Below, piece after piece: positions 48,492-56,321 of a stretch of DNA of 64,000 nucleotides. Position 1 is the first letter of the stretch. Each line of letters starts with the position of its first letter. A model generated the notes under the pieces. It did not search any database. It saw only the letters and a list, made by a program, of their open reading frames with translations, and was not told where the DNA came from. A program made the position numbers and the translations under genes. The DNA comes from JAUIIK01 sp041390865. GTDB lineage: Bacteria > Chloroflexota > Chloroflexia > Thermomicrobiales > CFX8. The stretch is taken from positions 62,001 through 126,000 of the forward strand of contig JAWKPC010000009.1 in assembly GCA_041390865.1 (NCBI GenBank), in the 5' to 3' direction.

Positions 48492-48729
48492 ACCGGACGC
48501 CACGGGCAGGAACACAGGTGACTGGTTTCCCGGAAGAGTAGGTTCAGCCTGAGCCATTCAAAGGCAACCCAAGTGGGTCTTTCCAGCCCAAGAACTCCAG
48601 AAGCACCAGCCACATCATCCTCCGAAGCGACAGCCGGGCGTCCTCAGAGTGGGGACGAAGGATTTTCGCGGGAACTTAGAGCTGATCAAGGCGGCACGGT
48701 GTATGGAAGGCTCAATAAGCAGCAATCGT

Positions 48730-48829
48730 GTCATTTCGAGCGGAGCGAGTAATCTCAGTCGAACCCCACGCACATGCTGCACTGAGATTTCTCACACCCG
48801 CTTTCCGCGGGTACCCGGGTCGAAATGAC
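48730..48829. repeat. 100-bp palindromic repeat (GTCATTTCGA family)
   Basis: The ends are GTCATTTCGA (48730-48739) and TCGAAATGAC (48820-48829). A second perfect pair lies inside: AATCTCAGT (48751-48759) and ACTGAGATT (48781-48789). The whole can fold into one long hairpin. This matches a widespread MITE/REP-like type in bacterial genomes. It lies in the 404-base gap between the signalling gene and the FAD oxidase; the rest of that gap shows no gene. Confidence 0.85.
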
Positions 48830-48895
48830 GATTTTAGGTGATCTTCAGCTTCCTTGGAGTGACCACGAACTTGTCAGATCACATGTCACAAATCA

Positions 48896-50044
48896 CTAGC
48901 TCGCCCCCGCCAGCTCCTCGTTGAAACGTTGCAGGCCCAGGAAGCCGATCGGCTGGCTGGGGGACTCGCCAAGCGCAAGTTCTCCGAGCGCCTCGCCGAT
49001 CGCGGAGGCGAACTTATAGCCGTGACCGGAGAAACCGCAGCCGAGCACGACATTGGCGTGTTCGGGATGCCGGTCGATGACGAAGTGCTCGTCCGGGGTC
49101 ATCGTGTACATGCAGGTGATGGAATCGAGCACCCGGCCGGCAGCGGACGGGAGATACGTGCTCAGAACGTCGTGGAGTTCATTGATCTCGGAATCCGCAA
49201 CGGTGCGGTCGATCGTTCGAGCCGTCGTGACACGGCCCGTATCGTGACGTCCGATCTTGAGCCCAACGCCGTCGATGTGCGGGAACCCGTAGAACGTGCC
49301 TTCCGGGGCATCGAAGAGGTAGATCGGAAACTTGCCGACCTCGTAAAGTTCCGGCTCGATCGGCTCGAAATAGCAGTTGACGATGCGCCAGACTTCGAGC
49401 GGTACCTGAAGGTCGGACAACAGTTCATTCGCCCAGGGACCGGTCGTCAGGACAAGCGATTGGCCGGAGAATGTCCCATTCGTCGTCTCGACCGTCACGC
49501 CGTTTCCATCGCTCGACCACCCGGTCACTTCGACGCCATACCGAAGATCGGCATCTCGTTGCCGCGCCAGGCGAACCTGTGCCGCGATCGCCTTCTCGGG
49601 GGCCACGAACCCGGAGCGCGCCTCGTAGACGGCGACCATGTCCTCCGCCAGCCGGAAACCCGGGAACTGGCGGGACGCCTCCCGAGCGGAGAACTCCTCG
49701 TACGGCAGTCCGTGAAGCCGCCCGGACATCAGTGAGCCCTCGACGACCTGGCTGTCCCGGCGGCCGAACATCAGGCCGCCGGTGATCGTCAGGATGTCGG
49801 TTACTCCAGCGTCCTCTTCAAGCTCTGCCCAGAGGCCGTATGCGCGCTGGACGAAGGGGACGTAGTTCGGATCCTCGAAGTAGGCTTCCCGGATGATCCG
49901 GTGGTGGCCATGGGATGATCCCAAGGTATGTCCCGGCTCGTGCATGTCGAAGCCGAGGACGCTGTGACCACGGCTCGCCAGATAGTACGCCGTCGCGGCG
50001 CCCATGCCGCCGAGGCCGGCGACGATCACATCATGTCCCGCCAT
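48896..50044 (-). CDS. N-methyl amino acid oxidase (monomeric sarcosine oxidase / SolA-like)
   Basis: 382 residues. FAD dinucleotide motif at the N-terminus (VIVAGLGGMGAATAYYLASR) with acidic partner FDMHEPGHTLGSSHG. The C-terminal signature CMYTMTPDEHFVIDRHP contains the cysteine that carries covalent FAD in monomeric sarcosine oxidase and N-methyltryptophan oxidase, followed by VLGCGFSGHGYKFA. The reaction is oxidative demethylation or deamination of a secondary amino acid, giving aldehyde and H2O2. The next gene on the strand begins 25 bases upstream, so this is the distal gene of a three-gene catabolic operon. The exact substrate is not readable. Confidence 0.88.
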   Translation of the reverse strand: MAGHDVIVAGLGGMGAATAYYLASRGHSVLGFDMHEPGHTLGSSHGHHRIIREAYFEDPNYVPFVQRAYGLWAELEEDAGVTDILTITGGLMFGRRDSQVVEGSLMSGRLHGLPYEEFSAREASRQFPGFRLAEDMVAVYEARSGFVAPEKAIAAQVRLARQRDADLRYGVEVTGWSSDGNGVTVETTNGTFSGQSLVLTTGPWANELLSDLQVPLEVWRIVNCYFEPIEPELYEVGKFPIYLFDAPEGTFYGFPHIDGVGLKIGRHDTGRVTTARTIDRTVADSEINELHDVLSTYLPSAAGRVLDSITCMYTMTPDEHFVIDRHPEHANVVLGCGFSGHGYKFASAIGEALGELALGESPSQPIGFLGLQRFNEELAGAS

Positions 50045-50068
50045 CCCGGGCCGCTCCCTTCGAACGTC

Positions 50069-51166
50069 CTAGCGAACCTTGCCGCGAGCGATCACTGGCC
50101 AGGTCTCGACGACCTCGTCATCGCGGACGAGATAGAGCTCGTTGGCGAGGTTGACCGTCGGGCAGACGTGGTTCGGGATGATCTGGACCTTCTCACCGAT
50201 CTTCATGCCCTGCATCGACTCCGGCAAGCGAACCCAGCCGTGCTCCTCGCTGACATTCTCGATGACGGCGTCGGGATACTCGACGATGTAGCCATAGCCG
50301 GGCTTCCACTTCGACGGGTCCATCGTCAGCACCTTCGAGCCGGTGTCGAGAATCGCCCGGTCCGGCGCGGGCCGGCTGGTGACGGTGGCGAGGATTCGTA
50401 GCGCACAGTTCTCCGGACCGTGCCATCCGAAGCGAAAGATCGTGTTGTCCTGGAAGACGTAGGTGCCGGGCCGCATCTCGGTGATGCCGTCCGTCTCGGT
50501 CGTGACGAACGCAGCCGGTGTTGATCCGACGCTTACGGCAGTGATATCGAAACCGGCGTCACGCAGGATACCGGCGACCTCGACGATCTTCCGGCCCGCA
50601 TCGTTGGCCCGCTCTTCCAGCTGGGCGACGTCGTCGGCAGCGCCGGCGTGTCCCTCGTGGGTCATGACCCCGATGACGCGGAGCTGTGGCAGCTCGTCGC
50701 GAATACGCTCGGCCAACGGCAACACCTCGGGAACGAGGATGCCCGCGCGTGCCTGGCCGGTATTGACCTCGATCACGATGTCGAGCGTCTTGCCGGCCTC
50801 GGCCATCGCCTTGTTGAGTCCCTCGGCGACCTCGAATGAGTCGACTGCGACGCGCATCGTTGCCTTGTCCATGAGCTTCACCAGCCGGGCGGTCTTGAGC
50901 GGACCGACGATCTGGTTGGCGATGAAAATGTTGTCGGTAACGCCGCTATCGACGAGCACCTCAGCCTCACCGAGCTTTGCGCAGGTGATCCCGATCGCCC
51001 CGCTCTCGAGCTGCATCCGGGCAACTTCGGCAGTCTTGTGGGTCTTGAAATGCGGGCGCAGGCTGATGCACTTGTCGGCCGCGTAATCGGTCATCTCTTT
51101 CAGGTTCTTCTTCAGGATATCCTCGAACACGACCAGCGCCGGGGTGTCCAGTTCCTCACAGCTCAT
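50069..51166 (-). CDS. D-threonine aldolase / D-serine dehydratase-like PLP enzyme
   Basis: 365 residues from ATG 51166 (MSCEELDTPALVVFEDILKK); AGAGGAG lies upstream, and TTG 51190 is an alternative start. It is an alanine-racemase-fold enzyme. The PLP lysine is in LRPHFKTHKTAEVARMQ, with GITCAKLGEAEVLVDSG and the EVNTGQARAGI strand after it. The C-terminal metal site is present as HGWVRLP and IPNHVCPTVNL (His and Cys that bind the divalent ion in D-threonine aldolases). It would cleave or dehydrate a D-beta-hydroxy amino acid. Its start lies within the end of the upstream Gfo/Idh gene, indicating coupling. Confidence 0.87.
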   Translation of the reverse strand: MSCEELDTPALVVFEDILKKNLKEMTDYAADKCISLRPHFKTHKTAEVARMQLESGAIGITCAKLGEAEVLVDSGVTDNIFIANQIVGPLKTARLVKLMDKATMRVAVDSFEVAEGLNKAMAEAGKTLDIVIEVNTGQARAGILVPEVLPLAERIRDELPQLRVIGVMTHEGHAGAADDVAQLEERANDAGRKIVEVAGILRDAGFDITAVSVGSTPAAFVTTETDGITEMRPGTYVFQDNTIFRFGWHGPENCALRILATVTSRPAPDRAILDTGSKVLTMDPSKWKPGYGYIVEYPDAVIENVSEEHGWVRLPESMQGMKIGEKVQIIPNHVCPTVNLANELYLVRDDEVVETWPVIARGKVR

Positions 51167-52325
51167 TCCTGCGTTTGCTCCTCTCGGCAACGGTTGATCG
51201 GCCTAGTGCCGGATCAGACCGGCCATTTTCGCCACTGAGATCGACCCAGCGCCGCAATCGCTGCGACTGGGTTACGGCGTCGAGCACCTCCTGGACCCTG
51301 GCGCCGTCCTCGAACGACGGCGTGAATGCAGCGCCGGTCCGGATCGAACGTGCCCAGTCGGTAGCCAGCTGCCGAAACGGCTCGATGATGCGCTGGCCCG
51401 GCGGTAGCCGGGGCGTGTCGCGCTTCATCACCGAGCGGACGCTGTCACCGGGACGCGCGCCGACGATCTGGTCCGGCTCCTGAATTGCCAGCATCCCGTC
51501 CGCCCCGGAGACGACGATCTCTTCGCCGACGTCGGTCGCGGCTGTATACGAGATGCTGATGCTCCCGATCGCGCCGGTTGCGAAGCGAACGACGAACGAC
51601 GCATTGTCGTCGGCGTCCACAGCCGGAGCGTCGCCGTAGCCGGAGGTCGATGGCGCGTGCACCGCCGTGTAGGTGAGCCCGGTCGCGGCGTGGATGTCCC
51701 CGAACCACCAGCGAAGCTGATCGACGTAGTGAGACGCAATCGTCGATAGCACGCCGCCGCCGCGTTCCTGGTTCGATGTCCAGCTATCCGACCGGCGCTT
51801 GCCTGCCCGGAGCGTCGAACGGTAGACGATGACGCTTACGGAGTGGAGGTCGCCGATGAATCCCTGCGCGACCAGTTCCTTCATCCGTTTCCGGGCCGGC
51901 TCGTAACGGCGATGAAATGCGACGCCATGACAGATCCCGCTATCCCGAACAAGATGTTCGAGATCTCTTGCTTCGGCGGCATTCGTCGCCAGCGGCTTCT
52001 CGCTCAGTACGTGGACCCCCGCCTCGCAGGCCGCGACGGCCATGGCATGGTGAAGGTCCGGCGGTACGGCGAGCGTCACCGCGTCGACCTCGCCGGAATC
52101 CAGCATCTCCACGAAATCATCGAAGATGTGAGGGATATCATGCTCACGCGCCGCCTGCCGGAGCCTATCGGGTTCGATGCCGCACAACGCGACGACTTCG
52201 ACATCGGGAACGGCAGCGAGCGCCGGTACGTGAACCAGCGCGCCAAACCCCGTACCTACAACCCCGACTCTGATTGTTTCGCCCTTGAATGGTGGACGAA
52301 CCGGACGTCCATTACTTGCTGACAC
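51156..52325 (-). CDS. Gfo/Idh/MocA family oxidoreductase
   Basis: GTG 52325 was chosen because a GGGAGGG lies four bases upstream; the frame is open 12 codons further. The N-terminal Rossmann fold has VGVVGTGFGALVHVPALA, followed by the EKPLATNAAEARDLE motif with the conserved Lys. The active-site loop is GGGVLSTIASHYVDQLRWWFG. The C-terminal alpha/beta domain runs to SFEDGARVQEVLDAVTQSQR. 389 residues. It is an NAD(P)-dependent dehydrogenase of a polyol, sugar or amino-acid-like substrate. It is first in the operon with the aldolase-like and FAD oxidase genes, so a joint pathway is likely. Confidence 0.86.
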   Translation of the reverse strand: MSASNGRPVRPPFKGETIRVGVVGTGFGALVHVPALAAVPDVEVVALCGIEPDRLRQAAREHDIPHIFDDFVEMLDSGEVDAVTLAVPPDLHHAMAVAACEAGVHVLSEKPLATNAAEARDLEHLVRDSGICHGVAFHRRYEPARKRMKELVAQGFIGDLHSVSVIVYRSTLRAGKRRSDSWTSNQERGGGVLSTIASHYVDQLRWWFGDIHAATGLTYTAVHAPSTSGYGDAPAVDADDNASFVVRFATGAIGSISISYTAATDVGEEIVVSGADGMLAIQEPDQIVGARPGDSVRSVMKRDTPRLPPGQRIIEPFRQLATDWARSIRTGAAFTPSFEDGARVQEVLDAVTQSQRLRRWVDLSGENGRSDPALGRSTVAERSKRRNEL

Positions 52326-52399
52326 AAGCCCTCCCGGCACTATTGTAGGGAACGATGCCAAGTTGTGGTTGGAAGTTCCGAATTCGTCCCGGCGCGCCG

Positions 52400-53718
52400 T
52401 CAGTTGTTCTGGATGACCGTGCCGAGGCCGTCATACACGCGCGTCGACTCGCCATCGCCGGCAAGATCAATGGCGCCGCTGTCGATAAGCGCGAACAACG
52501 CATCGACCACCGCCGCATCCCACTGCACGCCCCGGTAGGCGGTGAACTCGGCGAGAATGGCCTCCTGGGTCAGCGGTGCCCGGTACGGGCGGGCGCTGGA
52601 CATCGCGTCCAGCGAATCGGCGACGGCAAGGATGCGGGCGCCGAACGGTATCGACGCGCCGGAAAGCCCGTCCGGATAACCCCGTCCGTCCCAGCGCTCG
52701 TGGTGATGGCGAACATAGGCCGTCGACCGGTTGAATTCGGGAAACCAGGTCAGGATATTCGCGCCATCCGCCGGATGGCGCCGGAATAGTTCCCACTCCT
52801 CGGCGCTGAGCGGTTCGTTCTTGTTCAGAACCGAGAGATCGATGACAAGCTTCCCGAGATCATGGACGCGGGCCGCCCGCTCGACCGACGCGATCTCATC
52901 GGGCGCGAGGTTCAGCTGCGTCGCCAACTCCCGGGCGATGATCGCGACGCGCCGGGAGTGATTGAGGTATACGGATCGCGTCGGTCGACGAGGTCCGCCA
53001 GGGCGCTGATTGCCTCCTGCGTCTGGAACTCGAGATGGCTCTTGCGGCTGGCCGAGATATAGAGCATAACGCCCGGTGCAACGAGCAACGGCAGCAACCA
53101 TATCTGAACCCAGACGACGATCGACGTCAGAAGTCCCAACGCAAACTGGCTGGCCTGCTCGATGACCAGATCCGGGGTCAGGGTGTCGCGCCAGACCTTC
53201 CAGGGCGGAATTCGCGATTGCAGCCCGACCACGGTCGATACAAGCACGGAATTAACCAGAAAGACCGAGAGCATCGCGAGGACGATAACCGGGAGATACC
53301 GCAATTCTGCGAACGCGGGGTCCTCGGCCTGCCAGCCGAATCCGGCCAGGATAGAGACCGCCGCGACAATCTGAAGCACCAGCTGGCCACTGTTGAAGAC
53401 CATGCCGCTCCAGGTCGAACGCTGAACAAGCTGCCCGCCGACCACCCCAGCGGCACCGGCGACGATCGCGATCTCCGGGGAAAGGGAAAGGGCGATGGCG
53501 ATGATGAGAAGCGTCGTCAGGTCAACGTTGAGGCGGAAGCCGAGGTGGATGGGACGGATCGTCGCGATGGCCATGAGCAAGGCGAAGACCACGGCGAGCG
53601 CCAGCTGCTCTGAAACTGCCCAGGAATACATCATCGCGGAATACGTGGCACAGGCTGCGGCTGCGAGACCTACGAACGCGACGAAGACGGTTGCATGCGT
53701 CCGTGTTGCCATAGACAC
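52400..53718 (-). CDS. Membrane-anchored HD-GYP phosphodiesterase, one frameshift near 52967
   Basis: From ATG 53718 the first 230 residues form a multi-helix membrane sensor (helices such as FVAFVGLAAAACATYSAMMY, LTTLLIIAIALSLSPEIAIV, IVVWVQIWLLPLLVAPGVML). The HD-GYP domain follows: ADLVDRRDPYT, then NHSRRVAIIARELA, RVHDLGKLVI (HD) and HHERWDGRGYPDG (GYP), SLDAMSSARPYRAPL. The two parts are in different frames; restoring one T in CCTCAATCAC near 52967 joins them. It should hydrolyse c-di-GMP. With the degenerate GGDEF-EAL protein it suggests c-di-GMP signalling in this organism. About 440 residues. Confidence 0.85.
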
Positions 53719-53880
53719 CGGATCTCTTTCGACGAGCGATCACGGTAGACATAGGAATCAGTCTAGCAGCATACGAATAGTGAGAGACAGTACCAGGGTA
53801 CTGTTCCAGTAGGTCCGGTGCACCGAAGAGCGGCCGCGCGATCGCGCGGTCGCTCTTCATGGATTCTCTTCGTTCGTAGC

Positions 53881-54345
53881 TCAGGGCTGCGCGGGAATCG
53901 TGAAACTTGTCGACGCCCGGCCGTGTTCGTCCTGCAATTCGACGACCGAGCCGTCGGGTAGAATGACGGTCAACAGCACCGGCAGGTTGGCATCTTCAAC
54001 CATTCGGCGATCGTACGGAACGCGGACCCGGAGTTGTACGTCCATCTCATCTCCGCGCAACTTGCCGCGCTCGTGGAAGCTTACGACCTCGCCGTAGCCG
54101 TTGAAGCCTTCGTCCGTGAAGAGCACGTCCCGGGTCACGCCGGCGGGCGTCATGACATCGACATCGATCGGCCCGGTGACGGCATCCTGGTCGCCTTCCG
54201 GGATCGACACCCAGATCTGAACCTCCTGGCCGTTGAGGGCGATGATCGGATCTCGTGGACACCACTGCAAGCCAGCCCCAACCGGACCGGTGACAAGTAC
54301 GAACATGACGGTGGCGAAGATGGCCACGATTCCGCAACGACGCAT
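53881..54345 (-). CDS. Secreted hypothetical protein
   Basis: 154 residues. The N-terminus MRRCGIVAIFATVMFVLVTG is a signal peptide with a likely cleavage after VGA. The mature part is beta-rich and Ig-like (EVQIWVSIPEGDQD, DVDVMTPAGVTRDVLFTDEG, VQLRVRVPYDRRM, LLTVILPDGSVVELQDEHGR). No enzyme motif. It is probably an extracellular or cell-surface protein; no family is recognised. The AGGAGATCC before the ATG supports the start. Confidence 0.75.
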   Translation of the reverse strand: MRRCGIVAIFATVMFVLVTGPVGAGLQWCPRDPIIALNGQEVQIWVSIPEGDQDAVTGPIDVDVMTPAGVTRDVLFTDEGFNGYGEVVSFHERGKLRGDEMDVQLRVRVPYDRRMVEDANLPVLLTVILPDGSVVELQDEHGRASTSFTIPAQP

Positions 54346-54660
54346 GAAGGATCTCCTCGGCTACTGAACATCTGCAATGAGATCGGTATGGCGACGAATG
54401 CCGCGTCAGCGCGGTACAGCGTCATCACTTCCGTGTCGTAAGTGCGCTACGCTGTGTCATCCAGGACCGATGATGTAAGCGTATGATGAGAGTTCGGGGC
54501 GTACTATGCGTATGTGGTCCAGAACAGCGTAGGATAGCCATCCCTCAGGATCGTGGGCACCCCAGGCTAGGACCAGGAGTGCCATAGGTGCCAGAGCCTT
54601 TCCGTCGCTCCGGCACCTCGTTAGTGGTACTTATGCATCTTGATTCCCGGATCCAAGCGA
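54346..54660. other. Intergenic region between secreted protein gene and purN
   Basis: 315 bases without a supported gene. It contains a 9-base inverted pair CTACGCTGT (54447-54455) and ACAGCGTAG (54524-54532) separated by 68 bases, which I do not consider a hairpin. The part near 54346-54400 is the likely promoter of the minus-strand secreted protein gene. Confidence 0.5.
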
Positions 54661-55296
54661 TCATTTCGCCGGGAGGATTGTGACCCGGTCGCCTTCTAGA
54701 CGGACGCGACCGTCCACGAAGAACTGAAGCGCCTCGGGATAGAGTTCGCATTCGGCCTCGAAGACGCGCGCGCCGAGATCGGCGGGGGTATCTCCGGGCA
54801 GAACCGGCACGCAGCGCTGGGCGACGATCGGCCCTGCGTCATACTCCTCGGTGACGATGTGGACCGAGCAGCCGGAGACTTTCATACCCGATGCCAGGAC
54901 GGCCTCGTGAACGTGATGGCCGTACATGCCTTTGCCCCCGAATAACGGCAGCAGAGACGGGTGGATATTCAGTATCTTCCCGCGCCACTGCGGGAGAATT
55001 TCGAGTTGCAGGAGATAACCGGCCAGAAGCATCAGATCGACATCGTGGGAATCGAGCAACTCCAGGACGCGCCTGCTCAACGCTCGAGGCGTCGGCGCTT
55101 CCCGTCGGCGGACGACGTGCGTCTCGATCCCCGCATTTCGGGCGATCTCGACCCCGCGAACGCCGGCCCGGCTCGAGATGACGATCGGAATCTCGACGCC
55201 GAGGGTCCCAGCCGCAGCACGCTTGACGATGTTCTCGAGTGTCCGCCCGCTTCCGGAGAGCAGAACGGCCACCCGTAATGGTCTGTCTCGGGTCAT
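54661..55296 (-). CDS. purN: Phosphoribosylglycinamide formyltransferase
   Basis: 211 residues, normal for PurN, which transfers the formyl group of 10-formyl-THF to GAR in purine synthesis. Visible marks are the N-terminal LLSGSGRTLENIV (phosphate-binding SGxGxN-like), the folate/catalytic block KILNIHPSLLPLFGGKGMYG with conserved Asn and His, and HIVTEEYDAGPIVAQRCVPV with the conserved Asp. The ATG at 55296 was chosen by the conserved start. It stands alone in this window, divergent from the RusA-like gene; no other pur genes adjoin. Confidence 0.93.
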   Translation of the reverse strand: MTRDRPLRVAVLLSGSGRTLENIVKRAAAGTLGVEIPIVISSRAGVRGVEIARNAGIETHVVRRREAPTPRALSRRVLELLDSHDVDLMLLAGYLLQLEILPQWRGKILNIHPSLLPLFGGKGMYGHHVHEAVLASGMKVSGCSVHIVTEEYDAGPIVAQRCVPVLPGDTPADLGARVFEAECELYPEALQFFVDGRVRLEGDRVTILPAK

Positions 55297-55342
55297 CGTC
55301 TCCCCACCTCACGCGGACCACAACAGCGTCGATTCCGATAGA

Positions 55343-55897
55343 GTGTACCTGTGGAAGCCGGGATCAGAGGCAGGAGGCCGCACCGTTCGCGAGACACTAC
55401 GGATCACACTGCCGCTCCCTCCGAGCGTCAACAATCAATACGTGACGGTCGGCAAACGCCGCGTGCTCAGCCGGGAAGCGCGCCGGTTCCGACGGAGCGT
55501 CGCCAACCTCGTCAGAGACGGATTCACCAACGGGCTCGTCAACCAACCCTGGATCGAGTCCGCCAGGGGCGAGCCGCTCGCCTGCGACCTCACATTCTTC
55601 TTCACGACGCCCTATCGCCGCGACCTCGACGGGGGCCTGAAGATTGCACTCGACGCGCTGTTCGATGCCCTGGACCTCGATGATCGATACGTCGTGTCGA
55701 TCACGCTGACCAAGCAGATCGACCCGTTGAACCCTCGCGCCGAGATCGAACTGGCGTCGATAGAGAGCTGGCAATTCGACGAGGAGTACGTCGTCCTCGA
55801 CCCACCCGGCGAGTCAGCCCTGAACGCGGATGAGCATGATGACCACCGCGAGCGGGGCCAGGATGACAATGGCGGTACTCAGGGGAGTCACGAGTAG
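55343..55897 (+). CDS. RusA-family Holliday-junction resolvase-like protein
   Basis: Core starts LRITLPLPPSVNNQYVTVGK, the RusA opening (P-P-S-x-N). The catalytic Asp cluster is YRRDLDGGLKIALDALFDAL followed by DDRYVVSITLTK, with Lys in the expected spacing. The GTG at 55343 is the nearest upstream start in frame; its ribosome site is weak. About 184 residues, of which the last 40 (acidic, DEHDDHRERGQDDNGG) are a non-conserved tail overlapping small membrane ORFs on the other strand. RusA proteins are usually phage-derived, but here it stands between purN and chromosomal genes. Confidence 0.82.
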   Translation: MYLWKPGSEAGGRTVRETLRITLPLPPSVNNQYVTVGKRRVLSREARRFRRSVANLVRDGFTNGLVNQPWIESARGEPLACDLTFFFTTPYRRDLDGGLKIALDALFDALDLDDRYVVSITLTKQIDPLNPRAEIELASIESWQFDEEYVVLDPPGESALNADEHDDHRERGQDDNGGTQGSHE

Positions 55898-56163
55898 TGA
55901 AACCGCTGCTCGCCGCCGGCTCGCACCGGCAGCCGCGCCGGCACGAGACCACCGACGATGATGCCGGCAACCGGTCAGTCCGTAGAGCACCAACCGATGA
56001 CCGGGCCGGGCATCCGGGCACGCGGACGTCCATAGAACGAACTCTCGCAGAATACCCGGTTGAAGATGTCTCCATACCAGACCGCGATACTCAGAAACGT
56101 CAGCTGAATCGCGACAGCGAGCACGTCTTGAAGCCCCATCCAGATCAACGCCCCGCAGGTCAC
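55888..56163 (-). CDS. Small membrane protein, interrupted by TGA or frameshift
   Basis: GTG 56163 overlaps the previous stop (GTGA). It reads VTCGALIWMGLQDVLAVAIQ, then LTFLSIAVWYGDIFNRVFCE (a membrane helix) and GPVIGWCSTD, where a TGA stands at 55975-55977. The same frame then continues PVAGIIVGGLVPARLPVRAG, a second hydrophobic stretch, to TGA 55888-55890. A neighbouring frame gives VLYGLTG over the TGA, so a small indel is likely. Function unknown. A further 25-codon hydrophobic ORF (GTG 55891 to 55814) overlaps its end. Confidence 0.4.
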
Positions 56164-56321
56164 GGCCCGGCTCCGATCTCCCGGGCGCTCGCGGATTCTG
56201 TCTCTCCGGACGTCCGAGAACGTCGGTCCCACCAACGTTTAACAGTCCAGCCAAGCGAGACGACGTTGGCGAAGATCAGCGCCAGGAGGACCCCATCAAT
56301 CCAGGGATAGATCCAGGGCAT
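56160..56321 (-). CDS. Small single-helix membrane protein
   Basis: ATG 56321 (MPWIYPWIDGVLLALIFANV) begins within the end of the GH gene, in another frame; 53 residues with one membrane helix and a basic, Ser/Glu-rich tail (KRWWDRRSRTSGETESASAR). Overlaps with the genes on both sides suggest a coupled set. No family is recognised. Confidence 0.45.
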   Translation of the reverse strand: MPWIYPWIDGVLLALIFANVVSLGWTVKRWWDRRSRTSGETESASAREIGAGP

